Source: DATLYB01 sp964502525
GTDB lineage: Bacteria; Bacteroidota; Bacteroidia; Chitinophagales; CAIOSU01
Direction of reading: 5' to 3'
NCBI GenBank assembly: GCA_964502525.1
Contig: CAZCXH010000046.1
Location: 1-31,357 of the forward strand
DNA: 31,357 bases
Shown here: positions 14,780 through 23,231 of the stretch, piece by piece
How positions within the stretch are numbered: position 1 is the stretch's first letter
Layout of the letters: each line of letters begins with the position of its first letter
The notes under the pieces: model-generated
What the model was told of the DNA's origin: nothing
Database searches by the model: none
Seen by the model: the letters and a program-made list of their open reading frames with translations, nothing else
Translations under genes and position numbers: made by a program

Positions 14780-14909
14780 AAAAAACTGGTTTAGTTAAGA
14801 AAGCGGCAATTTATGCAAATCGCCATTGTACCCCTTTCATACTTTTTAACAGGGTGTGTGAAAATCAGAACACTGCCTTTTCGTTGTGGAAGGCGGAATT
14901 TTGCCTGGA

Positions 14910-17246
14910 ATGGTTTACGGTTTACAGTTTACAGTTTACAGTTTCGGAAACTTTCGGACTTTAACCGTAAACCGTAAACCGCAAACCGTAAACCTGTTGC
15001 TTCTTGCGCTGGCATCCCTCTTCTCCGGCTGCCTCGGTCATCTTCCATCCAAAGAAGAGCTGAAAAAAATCCAAACCTACACCGCCTCTGAGATTTATTC
15101 TTCCGACAGCGTGCTGCTCGGCAGGTATTTCATCGAAAACAGGACGAATGCCAGCTTCAGCGAGATTTCGCCCAACATCATCAATGCGTTGATAGCGACA
15201 GAAGATGTAAGGTTTTACAGGCATGAAGGCGTTGACACGCGCAGTCTCTTCAGGGTGTTGATTAAAACCATCATTCTTGGCGATGAAAGTTCTGGTGGCG
15301 GCAGCACCATCAGCCAGCAGTTGGTGAAAAATCTTTTCCCGCGAAAGAAAGGCTCGTTCGCCATGCTGCGCAACAAAGTGCGCGAGGCGATTGTCGCATT
15401 CCGCCTGGAGGATGTTTATTCAAAAGAGGAATTGCTCACGCTCTACCTTAACACAGTTTCGTTCGGGGAGGAAGTGTTCGGCATTGAAACCGCTGCCGAA
15501 CGCTATTTCAGTATCAAGCCGGTGGACGCTGAAATCGGGCAGGCGGCAACGCTGGTGGGGATGCTAAAGGCGCCTTCATTGTATAACCCGAGGACGCATC
15601 CTGAAAACGCGCTGCACAGGCGCAACACCGTCATCAGCCAGATGGCCAAATATAATTTCATCACGGATGCCGCTGCCGATACGCTGAAGGCGCTACCCCT
15701 CGCGCTGAACTACAACAAGCAAACCCACGAAACGGGTATTGCCGCTCATTTCAGGGAGATGCTGCGCCTGCACCTCGATCAACAAATCAGCGATTACAAT
15801 CATCAAAATAATTCCAACTACAACCTCTACACCGATGGACTGAAGATTTACACCACCATTGACTCGCGGCTGCAGTTGCATGCGGAAGAGGCGATGAAAA
15901 AACACATGGCAGCGCTGCAAAAGGAGTTTGACGCGCACTGGAGCGAAAAAAAACCGTGGGACAGCGACCCTGCCATCCTTGATCTTGCCATCCGGAATTC
16001 GGAGCGTTTCAAAGCGATGCTTGCATCGGGCATGACGGAGGAGGAAGCGAAAAAGAGGATGAAGCGCCTGGATACGCTGGCGTTGTTTTCATGGGTGGGC
16101 GACACCATCACCGGCATCACCTGTGAAGATTCCCTGAAATACACCCTCATGCTGCTGCAAACCGGCATGCTGGTGATGGAACCCGCCACGGGCGACATCA
16201 AAGCATGGGTGGGCGGCATTGATTATCGCCATTTCAAATTTGACCACGTCACTTCGAAAAGACAGGTCGGCTCCACCTTCAAGCCGATCGTGTATGCCGC
16301 AGCCATCGAGGCGGGCATCTCCCCCTGCGAATATTTTCCCAATGAGCGGAAAACCTATGACGACTATGAGGGCTGGTCGCCACAGAACTCCGACAACCTC
16401 TATGGCGGCTACTATTCCATGCAGGGCGCGCTTGCTTACTCCGTAAATGTCATCGCCCCCGAAGTGATGATAAAAGCCGGCATCGAAAACGTGACGAATC
16501 TCGCTGACAGCATGGGCATCAATGGCGACATTCCAGCCGTGCCCTCTCTGGCGCTGGGCGCTGCCGACATCTCGCTGATGGAGATGACCACCGCCTATTG
16601 CGCCTTTGCCAACCGCGGTGCGGTGCCCGTGCCGCGCTTCCTCACGCAGGTCATGGACGCCAGCGGCAGCCCCCTCATCACCACCGCCAGCGCGCCACCG
16701 CGCGCGGTGATGGCTGCGGCAACGGCTCAAACCATCACCCGCTTCCTGCAAACCGTGGTTGACAGCGGCACCGCCTCAGCCCTACGCTCGCGCTTCGGCT
16801 TTGAATTCGACATCGCGGGGAAAACCGGCACCACGCAAAACCACTCCGATGGATGGTTCATCGGCTACACGCCCGCGCTCGTCTGCGGGGTGTGGACGGG
16901 TGCTGACAACCCGCAAATCCACTTCCGCGACCTCTCCTCCGGGCAGGGCGCAGCCATGGCGCTGCCCGCCTGGGGCTACTTCATGGAGCGGGTGGCTGCT
17001 GACGACAGCCTCAACTATGTGCAGCAGCATTTCCATATTGACAGCAGGCTGCTTGCGAAGCTCGACTGCCCGTTGTATAAGGATTATGAAAATCTGTGGG
17101 ACCGCCTCTTCGGGAAGCGCCACCGCAGGCGCAGCGCCAGCGCTGATGCCGACACACTGGAAGCAATGGCGGGCGAAAAACAGCCTGAGAAAACCGGGAA
17201 AACAACCTTCAGGGATCGGGTGAGAAACGCGTTCAGGAAAAAATAG
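14910..17246 (+). CDS. Class A penicillin-binding protein (PBP1A-like transglycosylase/transpeptidase)
   Basis: Polymerises and cross-links peptidoglycan at the inner membrane. From ATG 14910 it has 778 aa. The GT51 domain shows ATEDVRFYRHEG (catalytic Glu near 98), GGSTISQQLVKN (about 130-141) and LNTVSFGEEVFGIETAA. The transpeptidase domain shows S455 in VGSTFKP, the SVN motif in AYSVNVIAPE and KTGT at 638-641. The N-terminus is odd: residues 2 to about 29 are the translation of a GTTTAC word array, and the only hydrophobic segment is short and ends LFSGC, resembling a lipobox rather than the usual TM anchor. GTG 14886 and TTG 14997 are alternative starts. The downstream region is gene-free. 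Confidence 0.9.
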   Translation: MVYGLQFTVYSFGNFRTLTVNRKPQTVNLLLLALASLFSGCLGHLPSKEELKKIQTYTASEIYSSDSVLLGRYFIENRTNASFSEISPNIINALIATEDVRFYRHEGVDTRSLFRVLIKTIILGDESSGGGSTISQQLVKNLFPRKKGSFAMLRNKVREAIVAFRLEDVYSKEELLTLYLNTVSFGEEVFGIETAAERYFSIKPVDAEIGQAATLVGMLKAPSLYNPRTHPENALHRRNTVISQMAKYNFITDAAADTLKALPLALNYNKQTHETGIAAHFREMLRLHLDQQISDYNHQNNSNYNLYTDGLKIYTTIDSRLQLHAEEAMKKHMAALQKEFDAHWSEKKPWDSDPAILDLAIRNSERFKAMLASGMTEEEAKKRMKRLDTLALFSWVGDTITGITCEDSLKYTLMLLQTGMLVMEPATGDIKAWVGGIDYRHFKFDHVTSKRQVGSTFKPIVYAAAIEAGISPCEYFPNERKTYDDYEGWSPQNSDNLYGGYYSMQGALAYSVNVIAPEVMIKAGIENVTNLADSMGINGDIPAVPSLALGAADISLMEMTTAYCAFANRGAVPVPRFLTQVMDASGSPLITTASAPPRAVMAAATAQTITRFLQTVVDSGTASALRSRFGFEFDIAGKTGTTQNHSDGWFIGYTPALVCGVWTGADNPQIHFRDLSSGQGAAMALPAWGYFMERVAADDSLNYVQQHFHIDSRLLAKLDCPLYKDYENLWDRLFGKRHRRRSASADADTLEAMAGEKQPEKTGKTTFRDRVRNAFRKK
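14911..14994. repeat. GTTTAC palindromic word array, copy 5, translated into the PBP N-terminus
   Basis: GGTTTACGGTTTACAG-type words are followed by the complement words AACCGTAAACCGTAAACC, making a long imperfect hairpin. It is open in the PBP frame and reads VYGLQFTVYSF ... LTVNRKPQTVN. The start ATG overlaps its left edge. Confidence 0.75.
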
Positions 17247-17902
17247 GAGGTGGAGTTTGAAGTTTGGAGTTTAGTTGTCAAATGTATAATATATTGTTTT
17301 ACAACTTTATCAGGGAACCGTTTGACCGCTAGGCGAGCGACAAATTTTCGCTTTGAAAAATGCATCCATCCCAACTCCTCCGAGGAGGGGAATAATGAAG
17401 CGCATCGTTATCAAATGGCATGTTGCTTTGGCAAAAGTCACTTTGAGTGCAGGAGTCCTCCTTTGGAAGGGAGCGAGGGGTGTTGGAGGATTGCCATCAC
17501 CTGTTATAAAAAAACAAAAGCCCCCTTCGCCTGCGCTTGCGTCCCGCGAGTGCATGTAATAACTTCACTCGCCAGAGGCGAGCGAAAAGCGAGAGGATGA
17601 AGAGTTGGCTTAAACCCATCAGCCTCTTATTTTCCAATTCATTAAATCTGGAATAGCTTCAAGAATATCTTAAGCTTAAGAAATCGTGAAATCGTTTTAA
17701 AAATGTGTGAAATCTGGTAATTGTTCTCGAATGAAATATATAGAGGGTAGGGTAGGGGCGGTGATATTTCACGTTTAAACGGAGTATTGAACTGAAGACA
17801 TGGCATGGGGTAAAGCAGTTAAGGAAGAAAGATATGCCACTGCGCAATTCAAATATCCGCTGCGAAATGGCGCGGAGGCAACTTGGGAAATCGTAGTAAG
17901 AA
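17247..17902. other. Gene-free stretch with decayed repeats
   Basis: About 650 bp between the PBP gene and apaG in which I see no credible gene. It contains GGAGTTTGAAGTTTGGAG words (17253-17276), a hairpin ACTCGCC-a-GAGGCGAGCG (about 17567-17582), and two palindromes in opposite orientation (CTCCTCCGAGGAGGGG near 17379 and GGAGTCCTCCTTTGG at 17452-17489). The latter resemble diverged copies of the GCCTCACCCCC repeat that flanks the leuS element. The right half is A/T-rich with no recognisable structure. Confidence 0.5.
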
Positions 17903-18289
17903 TCAGTTCAGTTTCAGCGGAGCCATCAGGTCGAATTCGGGGATGAACACCTTGAACATCTTGCCGTCTTCGATGCGCTGCATCAGATAATCACCCGACA
18001 TCCTGCCCGCTTCGCTCTTCAGGCTGCACCCGGATACATATTGGTGCTGCTCACCCGGCTTCAGGATGGGTTGCTTGCCCACAACGCCAACGCCTTCCAC
18101 CTCCTTGAATTCTCCGATCGAGTCGAAAATGTTCCAGTGCCTTTTCAGGAGCTTGACGGTGTGGGAACTGTGATTTTCTATGGTAATGCGGTAAGCGAAC
18201 ATGAACTCCCAGTTGATGGGATTAGAGTAATCCTGCTGATAAAAGGCTTCAACGCTTATCTTGACGCCTTGGGTAGTTAGGGTAACCAT
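17903..18289 (-). CDS. apaG: ApaG family protein
   Basis: A 128-aa single-domain ApaG protein (DUF525, immunoglobulin-like beta sandwich) starting at MVTLTTQGVKISVE; an ATG 21 bp upstream (18310) is also possible. Family landmarks are FAYRITIENHS, LLKRHWNIFDSIG, VEGVGVVGKQPILKPGEQHQYVSGCSL and GRMSGDYLM. ApaG is linked genetically to Co/Mg resistance and diadenosine tetraphosphate levels in enterobacteria; its biochemical role is uncertain. It is divergent from the YjbQ gene at 18539, with a 250-bp spacer in which I see no clear promoter box. Confidence 0.92.
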   Translation of the reverse strand: MVTLTTQGVKISVEAFYQQDYSNPINWEFMFAYRITIENHSSHTVKLLKRHWNIFDSIGEFKEVEGVGVVGKQPILKPGEQHQYVSGCSLKSEAGRMSGDYLMQRIEDGKMFKVFIPEFDLMAPLKLN

Positions 18290-18538
18290 GTTGTCGTTAT
18301 ACGCCCTCATGGATAAAAGGTTTGTGGATGATAGTTCAAGAAACTTGCCAAATTATCAATCCCATTTTTCTAACAAGGTAAACAACCTTTTTGAAATGGC
18401 GGTTCTCAAACATCAAAGGTGGAATTGTCATCATTTCGTCAGGAATCGCTAACCTTGTTCTTAGTAATCGGCAACCGGTAGCCATTCATCACCAACCGAA
18501 GTCTTACTGATCCACCGATTGCTATTTCACGATTCCAG

Positions 18539-18949
18539 ATGGTTCAAACTTGCCACATTACCCTCCCCGAATTCAAACGCGGTTTTCACATCATCACCGA
18601 CCTTGTGCTGAAACAGGTTGGAAAGCTTCCTGAAACCGGAATCCTGCACGTCTTCATCAAACACACTTCTGCCGGATTGACCATCAACGAAAATGCGGAC
18701 CCCACCGTGCGGCAGGATTTCGAGAAATTCTTCAATCGGCTCGTGAAAGAAGACGAACCCTATTATCAGCACGACACTGAAGGCCGCGATGACATGCCCG
18801 CGCATATTAAATCATCGTTGGTCGGCTCATCGGTTTCCATCCCGATTGTGAATGGCAGGATCAACCTCGGAACATGGCAGGGAATTTACCTGTGCGAATT
18901 CAGAAACAGGGGAGGCGGGAGAGAACTGACGGTGACGATATTAGGGTAG
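18539..18949 (+). CDS. YjbQ/UPF0047 family protein
   Basis: A 136-aa protein of the YjbQ family (secondary thiamine-phosphate synthase/UPF0047). The conserved segments are present: FIKHTSAGLTINENADPTV (about 39-57), HDTEGRDDMPAHIKSSLVGSS and GRINLGTWQGIYLCEFRNRGG. His and Asp/Glu residues in these motifs form the putative metal/active site. Some members show weak thiamine phosphate synthase activity, but the physiological role is not settled. It stands alone. Confidence 0.9.
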   Translation: MVQTCHITLPEFKRGFHIITDLVLKQVGKLPETGILHVFIKHTSAGLTINENADPTVRQDFEKFFNRLVKEDEPYYQHDTEGRDDMPAHIKSSLVGSSVSIPIVNGRINLGTWQGIYLCEFRNRGGGRELTVTILG

Positions 18950-18962
18950 GAAGTATTCCGAA

Positions 18963-19022
18963 CAAGAGGGAAAACGAAGCATGATCGGGATACCGCTGCT
19001 CTTTAGTGGCAAGTACCATCGG
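18963..19022. repeat. Second copy of the dispersed GTACCATCGG repeat
   Basis: The order CCGAA, AAAACGAA, TGATCGG, GGATACC, GCTGC, GTACCATCGG matches 2568-2664, without the 26-bp palindromic insert found there. It is followed by a small hairpin CCATC...GATGG (about 19017-19037). It lies between the convergent YjbQ and permease genes. Confidence 0.5.
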
Positions 19023-19123
19023 ATACCATTAGATGGTGCAATTTCGGAACCTGTTTTGTCCGTATAAGGGAGTACGTTTCATTTTCAGTTTTAGGTAATA
19101 TAAATTAAAATATAAAATATAAC

Positions 19124-20209
19124 CTACTTTGGAGCCTTGATTATCAGCCACACCGCCAGTGCGCCATAGATGAAATTTGGAATCCACACGCTTAAGAATG
19201 GCGAAAGGTTGCCGTTGGTAGAAAATGTGGTTGTAAATCTGGTGAAGATGATGAATGAGGCGCTCAGCGCCACACCGATGGCGATATGAAAGCCCGATCC
19301 GCCACGAACCCTCCTTGACGCAACGGCAACGCCAATCAGCATGAGGATGAACACCGTAAAGGCATCGGCAGTCCTGCGGTGCAGTTCGACCTGATAGAAC
19401 TCAATTTTCTCCACTCCATGCAATTTCAAAGTTGAGATATACTGCATCAGGGCGGGCGTGTTCATTTCCTCCTTCACTGTAATTCGCTGAAAGATATCTT
19501 TCGGCTCAAAATTCAGAGACGTATCAATCATGCTTCCTTTACTCAGTTTCTCGCCATAGCGGTTATAAGCGCGGATGTAATAGTTTTTGATCCTCCACTT
19601 GCTTTCATCCTCCTTCCATTCGATCTTCTCGCCCCTGAGTTTGTATTCAAGTTTGCCATGGCGGATGACTTCGTAAGCAAACTTGTATCCCACTCCATCA
19701 CGCGGATGAAAGTTTTCCATGTAGATATACTTGTCCTTTTCAATTTGCAGGTAAATATTCCGGTCCATGTACTTGTAAGGATTGTCAATGAAAGTGTATT
19801 CAAATGCAAGGCGTTTCCTGTTTGTATTGGGAACAAGGTAGTGATTGGCATAAAGCAGCAAGACTGCCAGAAATATGCACGTAATGAAGTAGGGCATCAG
19901 CATTCTGTAAAAGCTGGTGCCGCTTGCAAGAATGGCGATGATCTCCGATCTGTACGCCATCCTCGAAGTGAAGAAAATAACACTGATAAAAATGAAAAGA
20001 GGGCTGAGAAGGGTATCTATATAAGGGAGAAAATTCAGGTAATAGGAAAAAACAATTTCTTTAAGCGGTACGGATTTTTCGATTAGGTCATCAATCTTTT
20101 CCGTGAGGTCAATTACCACGGAGATAAACGAAAACAGAATGATAGCGAAGAAAAAAGTAACTAAAAATTTTTTAATAATGTAACGGTCGAGCTTTGTGAA
20201 TAATGCCAT
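19124..20209 (-). CDS. LptF/LptG family permease (LPS export)
   Basis: A 361-aa YjgP/YjgQ family membrane protein, a subunit of the LptBFG ABC transporter that extracts LPS from the inner membrane. Three TM helices at the N-terminus (about 13-37, 52-75, 98-122) and three at the C-terminus (about 280-300, 310-325, 335-358) enclose a periplasmic beta-jellyroll domain with FEYTFIDNPYKYMDRNIYLQIE and WRIKNYYIRAYNRYGEKL. Whether it is F or G cannot be told from one copy. It follows tgt with a 17-bp gap, an arrangement common in Bacteroidota. Confidence 0.92.
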   Translation of the reverse strand: MALFTKLDRYIIKKFLVTFFFAIILFSFISVVIDLTEKIDDLIEKSVPLKEIVFSYYLNFLPYIDTLLSPLFIFISVIFFTSRMAYRSEIIAILASGTSFYRMLMPYFITCIFLAVLLLYANHYLVPNTNRKRLAFEYTFIDNPYKYMDRNIYLQIEKDKYIYMENFHPRDGVGYKFAYEVIRHGKLEYKLRGEKIEWKEDESKWRIKNYYIRAYNRYGEKLSKGSMIDTSLNFEPKDIFQRITVKEEMNTPALMQYISTLKLHGVEKIEFYQVELHRRTADAFTVFILMLIGVAVASRRVRGGSGFHIAIGVALSASFIIFTRFTTTFSTNGNLSPFLSVWIPNFIYGALAVWLIIKAPK

Positions 20210-20226
20210 GCTGACAAATTATTACC

Positions 20227-21357
20227 TTAAAGACGCTGCATAAGCTGTTTTACCATCTTCATTTTCCATTCGGAAAAATTTCCTGCCTCAATTTGCTTTT
20301 GAGATTCCTTCATCAGCCACGTGTAAAGGCTGAGGTTGTTAATGCTTGCTATCTGCAATCCCAGAATCTCCCCGGATACAAAAAGATGGCGGAGGTAAGC
20401 TTTTGTATGGTTACGGCTCACGGAGGCGGAACTTTCTGAATCAATCGGGCTGAAATCGTTCTCCCATTTTTTGTTGCGAATATTGATAATGCCTTGTTTT
20501 GTAAAAAGCATGCCGTTCCTGCCATTGCGCGTGGGTATCACGCAATCGAACATGTCCACTCCCATGCCGATCGCCTCCAAAAGATTTTCAGGCGTTCCAA
20601 CGCCCATCAGATAACGCGGCTTGCCTTCCGGTAAAATTGCGCAGATAACTTCCGTCATTTCATACATCATTTCTGCAGGCTCTCCAACGGATAATCCTCC
20701 GATTGCATTGCCCTTGCAATTGAACTCTGAAATAACTTCTGCGGATGCTTTTCTCAGATCTCTGTAAACGCTCCCCTGAACAATCGGAAATAACGTTTGC
20801 TCATATTCGAACAACTCTTTTGTGCTTTCAAAGCGTTCGACACACCGCTTCAGCCAGCGATGCGTCATATTCATGGATTTTTCCGCATAATCGTATTCAC
20901 AGGGATAAGGTGTGCACTCGTCAAAAGCCATAATGATGTCAGCACCGATCGTCCGCTGAATGTCAATGACCGACTCCGGAGTAAAGAAATGCGATGAGCC
21001 GTCAATATGCGACTGAAAGCGAACGCCATCCTCCGTTATTTTTCTTTTCTCCGCAAGAGAATAAACCTGGTAGCCTCCGCTGTCCGTCAGGATGGGCTTG
21101 TTCCATCCGATGAATCTGTGCAGTCCGCCTGCTTCATTAATAATTGATAATCCCGGCCGCAAATAAAGATGATAGGTGTTGGAGAGGATGATTTCGCTCT
21201 GAATTTCAGTTTCCAGTTCCGCGAGATGCACCGCCTTCACCGTACCGGCCGTTCCCACCGGCATGAACATGGGCGTGGTGAAACTTCCGTGAGCGGTGTC
21301 AATGATTCCGCTGCGGGCCTTGGTGCTGGAATCTCTTGCGGTGATGCTGAATTTCAT
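20227..21357 (-). CDS. tgt: Queuine/preQ1 tRNA-ribosyltransferase Tgt, zinc ligands missing
   Basis: Exchanges guanine 34 for preQ1 in tRNAs with GUN anticodons, a step of queuosine synthesis. The 376-aa TIM-barrel protein has the general acid/base Asp D92 (TDSGGYQVYS), substrate residues around 146-153 (FDECTPYPCEYD), the GGLSVGE loop (220-226) and the nucleophile D271 (FDCVIPTRNGR). The usual zinc ligands C-x-C-x-x-C...H appear replaced: the aligned positions are S309-S-A-S-V-S314, and the His 26 residues later is N340. Fold and catalytic residues are otherwise intact. It forms a unit with the LptF/G gene, and a perfect -7 box lies 50 bp upstream. Confidence 0.95.
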   Translation of the reverse strand: MKFSITARDSSTKARSGIIDTAHGSFTTPMFMPVGTAGTVKAVHLAELETEIQSEIILSNTYHLYLRPGLSIINEAGGLHRFIGWNKPILTDSGGYQVYSLAEKRKITEDGVRFQSHIDGSSHFFTPESVIDIQRTIGADIIMAFDECTPYPCEYDYAEKSMNMTHRWLKRCVERFESTKELFEYEQTLFPIVQGSVYRDLRKASAEVISEFNCKGNAIGGLSVGEPAEMMYEMTEVICAILPEGKPRYLMGVGTPENLLEAIGMGVDMFDCVIPTRNGRNGMLFTKQGIINIRNKKWENDFSPIDSESSASVSRNHTKAYLRHLFVSGEILGLQIASINNLSLYTWLMKESQKQIEAGNFSEWKMKMVKQLMQRL

Positions 21358-21407
21358 TCGGAAATTCCGTTCGGTGACGGATGATGAACTCTTATTTTTG
21401 AGATCAA

Positions 21408-21415
21408 CAAAGATA
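21408..21415 (-). promoter_or_regulatory. Bacteroidota-type -7 element for tgt
   Basis: Minus-strand TATCTTTG, a perfect TAnnTTTG match, 50 bp upstream of the tgt ATG in the intergenic region shared with the divergent glycosyltransferase gene. No clear -33 box. Confidence 0.5.
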
Positions 21416-21417
21416 AC

Positions 21418-22530
21418 TTGCCGTTGATAGTCCTTTTTGCTCTATTCCTTCTTTCATTTTGTATTCTGTTATTCTATTATTTGATCTTCTTTTCAAAAAT
21501 CGCTTTCTCCCAATTATCGAATCATCGAATTGCCGAATCATCGAATCGTGCCGTTTCCGTAATCATCTGCGCAAGAAACGAACTGAAAAACCTTCAGCAG
21601 TTTCTGCTTTCCATTCTCAATCAGGATTATCCTGAATATGAAGTAATCGTTGTGAATGACCGGTCAACAGATGATTCGCAGCAATGGCTCGAAGCGCTTT
21701 CAAAGCAATATCCGAGGCTCAGGGTGATTGAAAATTCTTTTGTTGAAAAAAACCTTCCCGGCAAAAGAAGCGCTCTTAAAAAGGGACTGGAAGCTTCGCG
21801 GTATGAAATCATTTTGCTGACCGATGCCGATTGCCGGCCAGCCTCGCGTGAATGGATTAAAATGATGGCTGGGGCGCTGACTGAACAATCTGAAATTATT
21901 TTGGGCTTCTCCCCTTGCCTTGAACAGAAAGCGCTGCTCAACCGGTTCATCCGTTATGAAAACTTTCAAACTGCATTGAATTACCTCTCGTTTGCTGAGG
22001 CAGGATTTCCCTATATGGGGATTGGCCGCAACCTTTTATACCGCAAATCCGTAGCACAACAAATCGGAGCGTTCGAGCACCATAGCGGTTTGATGACAGG
22101 TGATGACGATTTAATGGTAAATCGAATCGCGAACAGCCGAAACACAAGCCTTATGATCCACCCGCAATCGCATGTTTTTACGGTTCCTCCGACAACTCTG
22201 CAGGAATTTATCCGTCAAAAGAGGAGGCATTATGGAGCTGGGTTTCACTACCGCCTCAAACATAAAATTGCTTTGGGAGTAATGTACGCTTCTCAAATGG
22301 GTTTCAACCTCGCCATTATTCCCCTTTTGCTGAGCGGCTTCATGCTCACTGTTACCATTGTAATTTTCATCGTAAAAAATATTTTACAACTGTTCATATA
22401 TGGAAACGCGATGCGCAGGCTGAATGTCCAGAATCTTTGGATATTCACACCTGTCTTTGATGCCTGCCTGTCGCTGTTTTTCCTAACATTGGGCAGTCTT
22501 TCATTTTTAAAAATAAAGACATGGAAGTAA
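21418..22530 (+). CDS. Membrane-anchored family 2 glycosyltransferase
   Basis: A 370-aa GT2 enzyme with an N-terminal TM helix (about 2-28), a GT-A domain and two C-terminal TM helices (about 282-310 and 345-362). Catalytic signatures are VSVIICARNE, VVNDRSTDDS (about 79-88), the DxD-type TDADCRP (about 135-141) and TGDDDLMVNRI; FIRQKRRHYGAG resembles the QxxRW region of processive GT2 enzymes. It probably makes or extends an envelope or exopolysaccharide glycan; the acceptor is unknown. No ATG is available: an in-frame stop at 21385-21387 leaves TTG 21418 (or TTG 21424) as start. The linker SNHRIAESSNRA is encoded by a short-word repeat. The 3' end overlaps the sigma factor gene by 10 bp. 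Confidence 0.88.
   Translation: MPLIVLFALFLLSFCILLFYYLIFFSKIAFSQLSNHRIAESSNRAVSVIICARNELKNLQQFLLSILNQDYPEYEVIVVNDRSTDDSQQWLEALSKQYPRLRVIENSFVEKNLPGKRSALKKGLEASRYEIILLTDADCRPASREWIKMMAGALTEQSEIILGFSPCLEQKALLNRFIRYENFQTALNYLSFAEAGFPYMGIGRNLLYRKSVAQQIGAFEHHSGLMTGDDDLMVNRIANSRNTSLMIHPQSHVFTVPPTTLQEFIRQKRRHYGAGFHYRLKHKIALGVMYASQMGFNLAIIPLLLSGFMLTVTIVIFIVKNILQLFIYGNAMRRLNVQNLWIFTPVFDACLSLFFLTLGSLSFLKIKTWK
21511..21549 (+). repeat. ATCGAAT-word array inside the glycosyltransferase gene
   Basis: Words of the type ATCGAATC and GCCGAATC repeat in tandem and are translated as SNHRIAESSNRA between the TM anchor and the GT-A domain. The architecture resembles the other word arrays in the window, here in a tolerant linker. 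Confidence 0.55.
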
Positions 22531-23132
22531 AAACACGCACAACGTCCGAAAGGGCAAAGGAAGATTTGCAGCTTGTAAAGCTCGCGGTTAAAAAGAAAGA
22601 CCAGCGCGCATTCAAAAAGCTGCTGGCGCGCTATAAAGACAGCATCTATTTCATGGTGCTTAAGATGGTGCATGATCCTGCTGATGCCGAAGACATTATG
22701 ATTGAGTCCTTCGGTAAGGCTTTTAACAAGCTTCATAGTTATGACACCAAGTATGCGTTCAGCACGTGGCTGTTCAAGATCGCAACGAACAATTGCATTG
22801 ATTTCATCCGGAAGAAAAAATTGCAGACCACTTCCATTGATGAGCCGGTTGAAAACGACAAAGGCGATGATCTTTATATTGACTTCAAAGCCGAAGCGCT
22901 CAACCCCGAAGAAAAATTCATCAAGCACCAACGCTGCGTTTCCGTGCGCGGGATGATTGAAAAGCTGGATGAAAAATACAAGTACCTCATCAAGCTGCGC
23001 TACTACGAGGAATACTCCTATGAAGAAATAGCTGATGAACTCAACATCCCGCTTGGAACCGTGAAGGCGCAACTTTTCAGAGCAAAGGAACTGCTCTGCA
23101 AGCTGCTCGAAGGGAATATCGAGAAAATCTAA
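22521..23132 (+). CDS. ECF-type sigma-70 family RNA polymerase sigma factor
   Basis: A 203-aa two-domain sigma factor. Region 2 covers about 30-100 with DPADAEDIMIESFGKAF (2.1-2.2) and FSTWLFKIATNNCIDFIRKKK (2.3-2.4). Region 4 covers about 145-198 with YKYLIKLRYYEEYSYEEIADELNIPLGTVKAQLFRAKELL, including the helix-turn-helix. An insert of about 40 acidic residues links the two. No anti-sigma factor gene is adjacent. The gene overlaps the glycosyltransferase by 10 bp, so the two are translated together. Confidence 0.93.
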   Translation: MEVKTRTTSERAKEDLQLVKLAVKKKDQRAFKKLLARYKDSIYFMVLKMVHDPADAEDIMIESFGKAFNKLHSYDTKYAFSTWLFKIATNNCIDFIRKKKLQTTSIDEPVENDKGDDLYIDFKAEALNPEEKFIKHQRCVSVRGMIEKLDEKYKYLIKLRYYEEYSYEEIADELNIPLGTVKAQLFRAKELLCKLLEGNIEKI

Positions 23133-23231
23133 GTTTACAACTTTCTGTTTACGGTTTACTGTTTGAGCTAACAGGTAGCTTTGTTTGCAATTCTTTCCCA
23201 CTGAAAACTGGAAACCGAAAACTGGAAACTG
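23132..23231. repeat. Word array (GTTTAC and ACTGGAAA types) running into the rsmG start
   Basis: The sequence begins at the sigma factor stop with GTTTACAACTTTCTGTTTACGG words. It continues, after a short non-repeat stretch, as ACTGAAAACTGG, AAACCG, AAAACTGG, AAACTG (23200-23231). The last words cover the position where the rsmG initiation codon should be. Confidence 0.65.

Noticed and set aside
16089..16751. 220-codon minus-strand open frame opposite the PBP gene
   Set aside because: Antisense shadow in a GC-rich part of the transpeptidase domain; sequence is Gly/His-rich without domain signatures.
17353..17559. Small open frames downstream of the PBP gene
   Set aside because: They read through diverged palindromic repeats and hairpins; no conserved domain, signal peptide or context.
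22293..23201. 302-codon minus-strand open frame opposite the glycosyltransferase end and sigma factor
   Set aside because: It is the mirror of genuine coding on the plus strand, shows no recognisable domain, and has shadow-like composition rich in Phe, His and Leu.
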